Source of the DNA: Flammeovirgaceae bacterium
GTDB taxonomy: Bacteria > Bacteroidota > Bacteroidia > Cytophagales > Cyclobacteriaceae
NCBI GenBank assembly: GCA_021298015.1
Contig: JAJTGY010000038.1
Location: 1-36,703 of the forward strand
Length of the DNA: 36,703 nt
Direction: 5' to 3'
A program made the translations under genes and the position numbers. Shown in pieces: positions 7,373 through 14,405 of the stretch. The notes below the pieces were generated by a model. That model ran no database searches, was not told the DNA's origin, and saw only the letters and a list, made by a program, of their open reading frames with translations. Each line of letters begins with the position of its first letter. The first letter of the stretch is position 1.

Positions 7373-7406
7373 TTTGTTTAACTTTTTGTCCGAAATGTTG
7401 AACAAA
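7373..7406. promoter_or_regulatory. Palindromic operator, proximal copy, over the sigma -7 box
   Basis: TTTGTTTAAC (7373-7382), 14 bases, then GTTGAACAAA (7397-7406): arms match at 9 of 10 positions. It covers the predicted transcription start and half of the -7 box, a position where a bound repressor would block polymerase. It has the same arm sequence and the same 14-base spacer as the palindrome at 7436-7469. Binding by the neighbouring MerR/B12 regulator is inference. Confidence 0.7.
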
Positions 7407-7433
7407 TGTAGCCACCGAAAATTAACCCCCAAA
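7403..7433 (-). promoter_or_regulatory. Promoter of the ECF sigma-carotenoid operon
   Basis: On the minus strand, TTTG (7430-7433), exactly 19 bases, then TACATTTG (7403-7410). This is a full match to the Bacteroidota housekeeping promoter (-33 TTTG, -7 TAnnTTTG). Transcription should start near 7397-7400 and leave a leader of about 30 bases before the sigma ATG at 7369. Confidence 0.8.
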
Positions 7434-7435
7434 AT

Positions 7436-7469
7436 AATGTTTAACTTTTTTTATTAAAAGTTAGACAAA
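7436..7469. promoter_or_regulatory. Palindromic operator, distal copy, just upstream of the -33 box
   Basis: AATGTTTAAC (7436-7445), 14 bases, then GTTAGACAAA (7460-7469). The arms match at 7 of 10 positions and share the core TGTYYAAC with the proximal copy. It begins 3 bp upstream of the -33 box and overlaps the last codons of the regulator gene. Its centre is 63 bp from that of the proximal palindrome, close to six helical turns, so one oligomeric protein could bind both on the same DNA face. The AT-rich repeat could also act as a weak terminator of the regulator gene. Confidence 0.62.
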
Positions 7470-8348
7470 CTTTAGAGATGCCAATATGTCCTTGAGCATC
7501 AATGCGTTGTGGAATACACGGAGATTGTCCGGCAGCGTCAGGGGGGCTTTTTTCACTGCGTAGCCCGAGGCCAGCACTACCGATTCGGGAAGGTCGCGGC
7601 AAATCGTGTTGAGGAAATTTTGCACCTCTGAGGCCGGGGGTACCGAGGTGAGTTGGGTGATGATGTAGCGCGGCTTATGTATGGCGCAGATGGCTTTGAG
7701 ATCTTCATACGGCACGGTTTGGCCCAAGTAGTATGTTCGAAAACCTTCTTTTTTCACCACATAGTGGAAGAAAAGCAGGCCGATTTCGTGCAATTCGGTC
7801 TCGGGCAGAAAAAGCACAATGCGCGGGTTCGTCTTGGGCGGCAGCGGCAATTGGTCAATGGCTGCTATGATCTTCTGCCGGATAAGGTGCGAAATGAAGT
7901 GCTCCTGGGCCGGGTTAATGTTGCCGGTTTGCCACAATACGCCAATCTTTTCTAAGAACGGATAGATGATTTCCAGCACCGTGCGCTCAAATCCAAAACG
8001 CTGACTCAGCTGGGTTACAATCCCCTCGAATTTTTCTTCTTCGAGATCGATCATGGCCAGAATCAGCTGGTCGATAAAGATTTCGGTATCGGCCTGGGTG
8101 CTGCTGATCTCGGCAACTTTCTGGTTCAACTCCTCCAGCGACAGGTCTACAATTTTCGAAATCTTGAAGCCATTTTGGTTCAGCAACGATACGTTGATGA
8201 TCTTCTTCAGGTCGTCATCGGAATAAAACCGGATGTTGGTGCCAGTGCGGTTGGGGCTAACGAGGTTGTGGCGTTTTTCCCAAATACGAATGGTGTGGGC
8301 TTTTATTCCCGATAGCTGTTCGAGTTCCCGAATAGAATATTTGCCCAT
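7461..8348 (-). CDS. MerR-family regulator with cobalamin-binding domain (CarH/LitR-like photoreceptor)
   Basis: A 295-residue protein with a MerR winged-helix DNA-binding domain (residues 3-70; YSIRELEQLSGIKAHTIRIWEKRH, then IRFYSDDDL), a four-helix cap domain (about 85-170) and a Rossmann-like B12-binding domain (175-295). In the CarH family, light breaks the adenosyl-cobalt bond of bound coenzyme B12 and frees the DNA. The ligand set known from Thermus CarH (Trp131, Glu141, His142, His177) is matched here by W139, E149-H150 (W-x9-EH) and H187 in E-L-H-E-I-G. So it is probably a B12-dependent photoreceptor rather than a B12-free relative. It lies directly upstream of the ECF sigma gene it probably represses. 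Confidence 0.85.
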   Translation of the reverse strand: MGKYSIRELEQLSGIKAHTIRIWEKRHNLVSPNRTGTNIRFYSDDDLKKIINVSLLNQNGFKISKIVDLSLEELNQKVAEISSTQADTEIFIDQLILAMIDLEEEKFEGIVTQLSQRFGFERTVLEIIYPFLEKIGVLWQTGNINPAQEHFISHLIRQKIIAAIDQLPLPPKTNPRIVLFLPETELHEIGLLFFHYVVKKEGFRTYYLGQTVPYEDLKAICAIHKPRYIITQLTSVPPASEVQNFLNTICRDLPESVVLASGYAVKKAPLTLPDNLRVFHNALMLKDILASLKFV

Positions 8349-8439
8349 TTTGCTGTCAAAACGGAAGTTTTACTTCCATTCATCGGAGTTACAACATCCG
8401 CCAATGTCAAATGTTTAAACAAAGTTCGTTTTTTTACAC
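8349..8439. promoter_or_regulatory. Divergent intergenic region with hairpin (8363-8377)
   Basis: These 91 bases separate the start codons of the regulator (minus) and the helicase (plus) and must hold both promoters. GGAAGT (8363-8368), TTT, ACTTCC (8372-8377) is a perfect palindrome that would fall in the 5' leader of the regulator mRNA. No exact TTTG-N19-TAnnTTTG promoter is visible on either strand. A looser repeat, GTTACAACA / TGTTTAAAC (8389-8420), resembles the operator arms but has different spacing. Confidence 0.35.
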
Positions 8440-10884
8440 GTGCAACCGGATGTAAAACCTGCCCTCGATTGGTTCGAAAACAAAGGCTGGCAACCGTTTG
8501 CCTTTCAGCGCGAGGCGTGGGCTGCCTACCAGCAGGGGTTCAGCGGCCTGGTTAACGCCCCCACCGGCAGTGGGAAAACCTATTCCCTACTTTTGCCCAT
8601 TCTGCTCGAAGGAATGGCCCATCCTGCGGCAAAAAAGGCGGGTCCGTTGGCCATCTGGATTACGCCAATCCGGGCGCTGAGCAAGGAAATTCATATTTCG
8701 GCCATGCGGGCGATTGAAGGCCTTGGGGCTAACCTTACCGTGGGCATTCGTACCGGTGATACATCCGTGCGCGAACGCACCCGCCAACAGGAGCGCCCAC
8801 CCGACCTGCTCATCACCACGCCCGAGAGCCTTCACCTGATGCTGGCTCAAAAAAATTATCCGCAGTTTTTCGCGTGGTTAAGTGCTGTGGTGGTGGACGA
8901 ATGGCACGAGCTGATGGGCTCCAAACGTGGCGTTCAGATGGAACTGGCGCTCAGTCGCCTGAAGGTTATCACTCCGGCTCTGCGCGTGTGGGGCATTTCG
9001 GCCACCATCGGCAATCTGGATCAGGCTGCAGAAGTCTTGTTGGGCGTTCCCCTGCCGGAAAAGCGTGTTACCATTCGGGCCAACATTCAAAAGCCCATCG
9101 CCATTCATTCCATTCTGCCGGATGAAGTTGAGACGTTGCCGTGGGCCGGGCACCTCGGCATTCAGTTGTTGCAAAAAGTCGTTCCCATCATCAAGGCGAG
9201 CAACAGCACACTCATCTTTACCAACACACGTTCCTTTGCCGAAATCTGGTACCAAAAGTTATTGAATGAAGCGCCAGAGTTGGCGGGACTGATCGCGATG
9301 CATCACGGCAGCATCAGCCAGGAATTGCGCACGTGGGTGGAAGAACAATTGTATGAGGGCAAACTCAAGGCCGTGGTGTGCACGAGCAGCCTCGATCTCG
9401 GGGTGGATTTTCGGCCGGTGGAGACCATTATTCAAGTGGGCAGCCCGAAAGGCGTTGCCCGTTTTCTACAGCGTGCGGGCCGAAGCGGCCACCAGCCGGG
9501 CGCGGTCAGCCGCATTTATTTTTTGCCCACGCATTCGCTCGAGCTTACTGAAGCTGCGGCTCTGCGGGAAGCCATCCACCGCCAGGTGGTGGAAGAACGG
9601 ATTCCTTATGTGCGCTCGTTCGATGTGCTGGTGCAGTACCTCGTCACGCTGGCGGTGTCCGAAGGTTTTCGTCCGGCCGATCTGCTGCGCGAAGTTCGCT
9701 CCACCTTTTCATTTTCCAGCATCAGCGATGACGAGTGGAACTGGACTCTCCAATTTGTGACTACAGGGGGCGCAGCCCTTACTGCGTACAACGAGTATCG
9801 AAAAGTTGTGGTCGAAAATGGTGTGTATCGCGTGGATAACAAGCGAACGGCCTTTCGGCACCGATTGTCCATTGGCACCATTGTGGGCGAGCAATCGATG
9901 CAGGTGAAGATGATGACCGGTAAGTTCCTGGGGTCGATTGAAGAGTACTTCGTTTCCTCGTTGCACCCGGGCGATGTTTTTTGGTTTGCCGGCCGCACGC
10001 TGGAATTTGTACGGCTGAAAGATATGGATGTGCTGGTGCGCAAGTCGAAGCGCAAGTCGGGGAAGGTGCCCTCGTGGCAGGGTGGCCGAATGCCGTTGTC
10101 TTCGCAAATGAGTGCCCTGATTCGGGAGAAAATTGATGAAGCGTCCCGGCAAGCCGAACGCGATCCTGAGATGCAGTTTATTCAGCCCCTGATGGCTTTG
10201 CAACGCGAGCGCTCGCACTTGCCCGCGATGAATGAATTTTTAGTGGAGTATTTGGAGAGTTCGGAAGGCTATCACGTGATGATGTACCCGTTCGAGGGGC
10301 GGCAGGTACACGAGGGGCTGGCCGCCCTGGTGGCCCACCGCATCGCCCGCACACATCCGATCACGTTTTCCATTGCCATGAATGATTATGGTTTTGAATT
10401 ACTCAGCGATCAGCCCATTCCTATTGAGGAAGCGATTGAAACCAATGTGCTGGGCAGCGAAGATCTGCTGAAAGATATTCAGGCCAGTATCAACTCCACC
10501 GAAATGGCCAGGCGCAAGTTCCGCGACATTGCATCAATTGCCGGGCTGGTGTTCAAAGGTTTTCCGGGCCAGCGTGTGCGCGACCGGCATTTACAATCCA
10601 ACTCGCAGCTTTTTTTTGATGTGTTTCACGATTATGAATCCCACAACCTGCTGCTGCTGCAGGCCTATGAAGAGGTCATGGATTTCCAGCTGGAGGAAGT
10701 TCGCCTTCGGGCGGCCCTGGAACGTATACGTCACCAAAAGATCGTGATCACCTATCCCGAAAAACCGACTCCGTTTGGATTCCCGATTATGGTTGACCGG
10801 CTCAGCCGCGACAAGCTCACCAGCGAGCGCCTGGAAGATCGCGTTAAGAAGATGATGGTGATGTGGGGTGATGAAAAAAATTAG
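8440..10884 (+). CDS. Ligase-associated DEXH-box DNA helicase (Lhr-like)
   Basis: An 814-residue superfamily 2 helicase. The start is GTG at 8440. Walker A is APTGSGKT (40-47), motif Ia WITPIRALSKE, motif Ib TTPESLHLML, motif II DEWH (153-156) and motif III SATIG. Motifs V and VI are seen in STSSLDLGVDFRPVE-like CTSSLDLGVDF and FLQRAGRSGH. The long C-terminal region with KGFPGQ is that of Lhr-family helicases. The size and the presence of pdeM nearby indicate the form found in bacterial loci with an ATP-dependent DNA ligase, a beta-CASP exonuclease and PdeM, linked to DNA-damage response. Ligase and exonuclease genes are not in this window. Its TAG stop overlaps the stop of the convergent porin gene. 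Confidence 0.88.
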   Translation: MQPDVKPALDWFENKGWQPFAFQREAWAAYQQGFSGLVNAPTGSGKTYSLLLPILLEGMAHPAAKKAGPLAIWITPIRALSKEIHISAMRAIEGLGANLTVGIRTGDTSVRERTRQQERPPDLLITTPESLHLMLAQKNYPQFFAWLSAVVVDEWHELMGSKRGVQMELALSRLKVITPALRVWGISATIGNLDQAAEVLLGVPLPEKRVTIRANIQKPIAIHSILPDEVETLPWAGHLGIQLLQKVVPIIKASNSTLIFTNTRSFAEIWYQKLLNEAPELAGLIAMHHGSISQELRTWVEEQLYEGKLKAVVCTSSLDLGVDFRPVETIIQVGSPKGVARFLQRAGRSGHQPGAVSRIYFLPTHSLELTEAAALREAIHRQVVEERIPYVRSFDVLVQYLVTLAVSEGFRPADLLREVRSTFSFSSISDDEWNWTLQFVTTGGAALTAYNEYRKVVVENGVYRVDNKRTAFRHRLSIGTIVGEQSMQVKMMTGKFLGSIEEYFVSSLHPGDVFWFAGRTLEFVRLKDMDVLVRKSKRKSGKVPSWQGGRMPLSSQMSALIREKIDEASRQAERDPEMQFIQPLMALQRERSHLPAMNEFLVEYLESSEGYHVMMYPFEGRQVHEGLAALVAHRIARTHPITFSIAMNDYGFELLSDQPIPIEEAIETNVLGSEDLLKDIQASINSTEMARRKFRDIASIAGLVFKGFPGQRVRDRHLQSNSQLFFDVFHDYESHNLLLLQAYEEVMDFQLEEVRLRAALERIRHQKIVITYPEKPTPFGFPIMVDRLSRDKLTSERLEDRVKKMMVMWGDEKN

Positions 10885-12086
10885 ATACCGGCTTCTATCT
10901 GGAAACGCCAGATCCAACCATCGCTGTTGGGGCGCGTTGCCTGCAACCAGGTAAACGTCTCATAGGTAAACTCAGTCTGCAACTTCACACGATGCCCCCG
11001 CAGGTATTTATTAACGCCCAGGGTTACCTGCTGGGTTCGGGGGTCCAGCGTTTGAATTTCAGGCGCGGGCGTTACGCGGGAGTAGCGACCCACCACTTCG
11101 TAGTTATTTTTCCAGACATAGCTGGCCTGATAGTTTTCGCCATGCCCCACAAATACATGCTGTTGCACGGTGGGGTTGGCGGGGTCATATGTGATGGGGT
11201 TCTCGGCATCACGCCAGATGAACTCGGTGGCGAGGGCGAGCCCATTATACTTTAAAAGGAAATCCGCCATACTGGTTTTTATATCGCGGGCTTCATATAA
11301 GAACTTACCCAACTGGCCACCCGCTCGTTTCGCATTTTCGTTGTTCGAATAGGTAATCCCCATTGAAATTTTTGGCTTTGGCTCCCGTGCCAAATCGCCT
11401 TCGAAGTAATCACCGTTATTTTTAAATTCACCCAATGGGAGCAATTCGATACGACCGGTGGCGGCAATTCCTTTTTGGGCCGTGTTAAAATTTCGCCCTT
11501 CACCGTTGGAAAGAGCTCCGCGAAGAACGTAGTGGAATCGATTGAACCGGCTGCGATAATAAGCTTGTAAGCCAAAGTCGCGGTCGATATTGAATACCGC
11601 ATTTACGATTGACCGATCCGGCAGTTGCAAATCACCTGACGACACCACCCGCTGCCGGTTACCGGGTAGTTTGGTTTGCCCCAGCCCCAGCGCAAAATGC
11701 CGGTTGAAGTTGTAGATGATCATGGCATCGCGAATGATGTTGGGAAAACCCGAATCCTCGAAGTCAATATCACCACGGGAAAAAGAGAGTTGAATAACGT
11801 AGGTGAGTTTGGGGTTGTAGAGGTACCCATCGAGCCGCAAACGCAGCCTGCGCACACGGGCTTCGACTTCATTTACGGAAAAGTCAGATCCGCTAATGGT
11901 CGTAATGCCGATTCGGTTCTGCAGGCGGAAGCGAATGTTCATCAGGAAGGCGCTATCTGGAGAGGTTATGCCGAGACCTTTGCCCCAGGTAAAGTAGGGA
12001 ACCTGATAGGCGAGTAAGTCGTCTTTTTTTTGAGCCTTCGCCTGAAGGGCGACAACCAGTGCGGTGAGTATCAGTATTCGTTTCAT
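10881..12086 (-). CDS. Outer-membrane porin of the phosphate-selective O/P family
   Basis: A 401-residue secreted beta-barrel. Residues 1-19 form a signal peptide (MKRILILTALVVALQAKAQ). The mature part has the OprO/OprP-like pattern: RFRLQNRIG, EARVRRLRLRLDGYLYNPKLTYVIQLSFSR, DAMIIYNFNRHFALGLGQTKLP, then alternating barrel strands and a final strand ending WRFQIEAGI. The gene starts on the base after the PiT permease stop, so the two are one operon that carries phosphate across outer and inner membranes. Its TAA stop shares bases TTAG with the stop of the convergent helicase gene. The solute is inferred from the neighbour; related porins carry other anions. Confidence 0.82.
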   Translation of the reverse strand: MKRILILTALVVALQAKAQKKDDLLAYQVPYFTWGKGLGITSPDSAFLMNIRFRLQNRIGITTISGSDFSVNEVEARVRRLRLRLDGYLYNPKLTYVIQLSFSRGDIDFEDSGFPNIIRDAMIIYNFNRHFALGLGQTKLPGNRQRVVSSGDLQLPDRSIVNAVFNIDRDFGLQAYYRSRFNRFHYVLRGALSNGEGRNFNTAQKGIAATGRIELLPLGEFKNNGDYFEGDLAREPKPKISMGITYSNNENAKRAGGQLGKFLYEARDIKTSMADFLLKYNGLALATEFIWRDAENPITYDPANPTVQQHVFVGHGENYQASYVWKNNYEVVGRYSRVTPAPEIQTLDPRTQQVTLGVNKYLRGHRVKLQTEFTYETFTWLQATRPNSDGWIWRFQIEAGI

Positions 12087-13505
12087 TTACCAGTCGGCCA
12101 GCGAACGGAACAGGAAGAACAACGTTCCCGACATGATCATCACCACCGGCAGAGTGAGAACCCAGGCCAACAGAATATTCCGAACCGTATCGAATTGTAA
12201 ATTTTTCACGCCTTTGCTGGCCACCATACTGCCGGCAATGCCAGACGATAACACCTGCGTAGTGCTCACCGGCCAACCAAACTGACTGGCCATGCCAATG
12301 GTTGTGGCGGCCACCAGCTCAGCGCTGGCACCCTGTGCGTAGGTCAGGTGCTCTTTCCCGATTTTTTCACCAATCGTTTTTACAATGCGTTTCCAGCCAA
12401 TCATGGTGCCCAAACCCAATGAAAGCGCAATCATCACGACCACCCAGGTGGGCGAGTAGTCGGTTATGGAGCGAAGTTCTCTCGCGCTGTCCTTTATGAC
12501 TTTTTTATCCACTTCGCTCAATCGTACTTCGTCTTTTCCGATCAACGACTTCACATTCCGGTCAATCACGAGAATATCTCTGCGCATCAAAAAGCGCTCC
12601 TGTTTACTAATCTCCTTTACGCTGGCTTTGCTTGTCAGATCGTTTTTCAGCTTCCCACTTAGAGCCAGTGTTTCGGCCCACTTCACGCTATCCGGGTGGG
12701 ACAACGGCTTGGGGTCCACCAAACCGACAACACGTTCGATTTTTGCCATGGGTTCCGACAGCTCGGCCGGGAGTACTTTGCTGTTGAGGGCGAAGTAGGA
12801 GGGAACAATTCCAATCAGAATCAACATCACCAACCCAACGCCTTTTTGCCCGTCATTTGAACCATGTGAATAGCTAACGCTGGTGCAGGTGAGAATGAGA
12901 ATGGAACGAATCCAGAACGGAGGTGGTGAGTTTTTTTTCGGTTCTTTAAAAAGACTGTCACCGTATTGCGTTTTTTTGGTAGCCACCCGAAGGAGCAACA
13001 TCAGGAACACCGTCATGGAGAAACCGATAGCCGGTGAAATCAACAAGGCCAGGCCGATTTTTTTTGCCTGTCCCCAGTCCACTGCCGCACCGGCAACTTC
13101 GGGCAGCAACGAGTAGGCAATGCCCACACCCAGGATCGACCCGATCAGGGTATGGGAGCTGGAACAGGGTATCCCAAAATACCAGGTTAATAAATTCCAG
13201 AAAATCGCACTCAGTAGCAATGCCATAATCATCGCCAGACTGTGGGCAATGTTTTGATCAATCAGGGATTCAACCGGCAGCAGGTTGATAATGCCGATCG
13301 CTACGCTGATGCCGCCTAGCATAACGCCCAAAAAATTCCATACACCCGACCAGATAACAGCCGCCCAAGGCTTCATGGAGTGGGTGTAGATCACCGTGGC
13401 CACCGCATTGGCTGTGTCGTGGAAGCCGTTCACAAATTCAAATCCGCAGGCGGCCGCCAGACATAAAAAAAGCAGCACGGAATAGGAGAAGTCTAACTCA
13501 AACAT
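12087..13505 (-). CDS. pit: Inorganic phosphate transporter, PiT family
   Basis: A 472-residue inner-membrane permease for phosphate with the PiT/PHO4 repeats. The first is GFEFVNGFHDTANAVATVIYT (residues 21-41, near the N-terminus) and the second is SYSHGSNDGQKGVGLVML. About ten membrane segments are apparent. A soluble insert of roughly 100 charged residues sits between the halves, beginning after LSEPMAKIERVVGL and ending before SPTWVVVMIALSLGLGTM, as in other bacterial PiT proteins with a long central loop. It is followed at once by the porin gene. A PhoU-like gene, often adjacent, is absent here. The upstream 216 bases are shared with the divergent pdeM gene. Confidence 0.9.
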   Translation of the reverse strand: MFELDFSYSVLLFLCLAAACGFEFVNGFHDTANAVATVIYTHSMKPWAAVIWSGVWNFLGVMLGGISVAIGIINLLPVESLIDQNIAHSLAMIMALLLSAIFWNLLTWYFGIPCSSSHTLIGSILGVGIAYSLLPEVAGAAVDWGQAKKIGLALLISPAIGFSMTVFLMLLLRVATKKTQYGDSLFKEPKKNSPPPFWIRSILILTCTSVSYSHGSNDGQKGVGLVMLILIGIVPSYFALNSKVLPAELSEPMAKIERVVGLVDPKPLSHPDSVKWAETLALSGKLKNDLTSKASVKEISKQERFLMRRDILVIDRNVKSLIGKDEVRLSEVDKKVIKDSARELRSITDYSPTWVVVMIALSLGLGTMIGWKRIVKTIGEKIGKEHLTYAQGASAELVAATTIGMASQFGWPVSTTQVLSSGIAGSMVASKGVKNLQFDTVRNILLAWVLTLPVVMIMSGTLFFLFRSLADW

Positions 13506-13721
13506 AAAAGAGCGGAGGGTTCAGGTTTGCTAAATCTGCGGCAAGTTAGATTATGTCAAGATTACCAATATTACCCCAATGTTAATAAAAACCCCAGCCA
13601 TTCCCGGATTGCCCGGCTTTATTTTAACCCACAAGTTATCAACAGGTTACAGTTCATATTCGCCTGCACCCCCGGTTTGATTTTGGGCAGTTGGCGTTTG
13701 CGTGTTTTATTGCCCGGCAGA

Positions 13722-14405
13722 ATGGATTCGAAAAGGCAGGGGCAGACGATTGACGTTGTGATTGGGGGGGAGCAACTGGTATTGCTGCCCGAAAAGGCCT
13801 GTAGGCTTCCGCAACACCAGGCGTTGTTGGTGGCCGATTTGCACCTGGGAAAAGTCAATCATTTCCGCAAGGCCGGTATTGCCGTTCCGGCCGCGGCCAA
13901 TGACCGCAACACCGAAGCGCTCATCCAATTGCTGCGGCAGTGGCAACCCGCGCGGTGTATTTTTTTGGGTGATTTGTTTCATAGCCACTACAATGAGGAG
14001 TGGGAGGTGATGGGCCAGATCGCGGGCCATTTTTCGGCCTGTCAATTTGAGTTGGTGTTGGGCAACCATGATATCCTCAGTCCGGTGCAGTACGATCGTC
14101 ACCGCATTCGCGTTCATCGGGAATCGCTGCAAGTCGGTAAGTTGTTGCTCACCCATCACCCGCTGGAGGAGCATACGGGCTGGTACAACCTGGCTGGCCA
14201 CCTGCATCCCGGCTTACCGTTACGCGGAAAAGCTCGCCAGTCGCTGACCTTGCCGTGCTTCTATTTTGGTCCACGTGGAGGCCTGCTGCCGGCCTTTGGG
14301 GCGTTCACCGGGCTGGCCCGCATTCGCCCGGAACCGGAGAGCCGCGTGTTTGTTGTTGCCGATGGCAAGGTTTTGGATGTTAGTCAGCCACGGGAGTATG
14401 CGTAA
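13722..14405 (+). CDS. pdeM: Ligase-associated DNA damage response endonuclease PdeM
   Basis: A 227-residue calcineurin-like metallophosphoesterase. The motif order is VADLHLGKVNHFRKAG, FLGDLFHSHYN, LVLGNHD, LTHHPLE and AGHLHPG, covering the two-metal ligands (DxH, GDxxHS, GNHD, H, GHxH). The ATG at 13722 is chosen because the earlier in-frame start at 13527 adds 65 residues unlike the family. PdeM is usually found with an ATP-dependent ligase, an exonuclease and the Lhr-like helicase; here the helicase lies 2.8 kb to the left, across a phosphate-uptake pair. Its last 8 bases overlap the start of the CapA-family gene. The gap at 13506-13721 shows no exact promoter motif on either strand. Confidence 0.85.
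   Translation: MDSKRQGQTIDVVIGGEQLVLLPEKACRLPQHQALLVADLHLGKVNHFRKAGIAVPAAANDRNTEALIQLLRQWQPARCIFLGDLFHSHYNEEWEVMGQIAGHFSACQFELVLGNHDILSPVQYDRHRIRVHRESLQVGKLLLTHHPLEEHTGWYNLAGHLHPGLPLRGKARQSLTLPCFYFGPRGGLLPAFGAFTGLARIRPEPESRVFVVADGKVLDVSQPREYA

Noticed and set aside
7370-7432. N-terminal extension of the ECF sigma factor from an ATG at 7432
   Set aside because: That start lies upstream of the -7 box at 7403-7410, so it would not be on the mRNA from the consensus promoter.
8389-8420. A third copy of the operator palindrome in the regulator-helicase gap (GTTACAACA / TGTTTAAAC)
   Set aside because: The arms carry an extra base relative to TGTYYAAC, are in the opposite relative orientation, and the 14-base spacer is not kept. 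It may be a degenerate site but cannot be supported.
13636-13644. DnaA-box-like TTATCAACA near pdeM, considered as part of a replication origin
   Set aside because: Only one box with a mismatch is present, with no cluster, no AT-rich unwinding element and no dnaA or dnaN nearby.
13527-13721. N-terminal extension of PdeM by 65 residues from an earlier ATG
   Set aside because: The extension does not resemble the family, and the ATG at 13722 gives the normal length.
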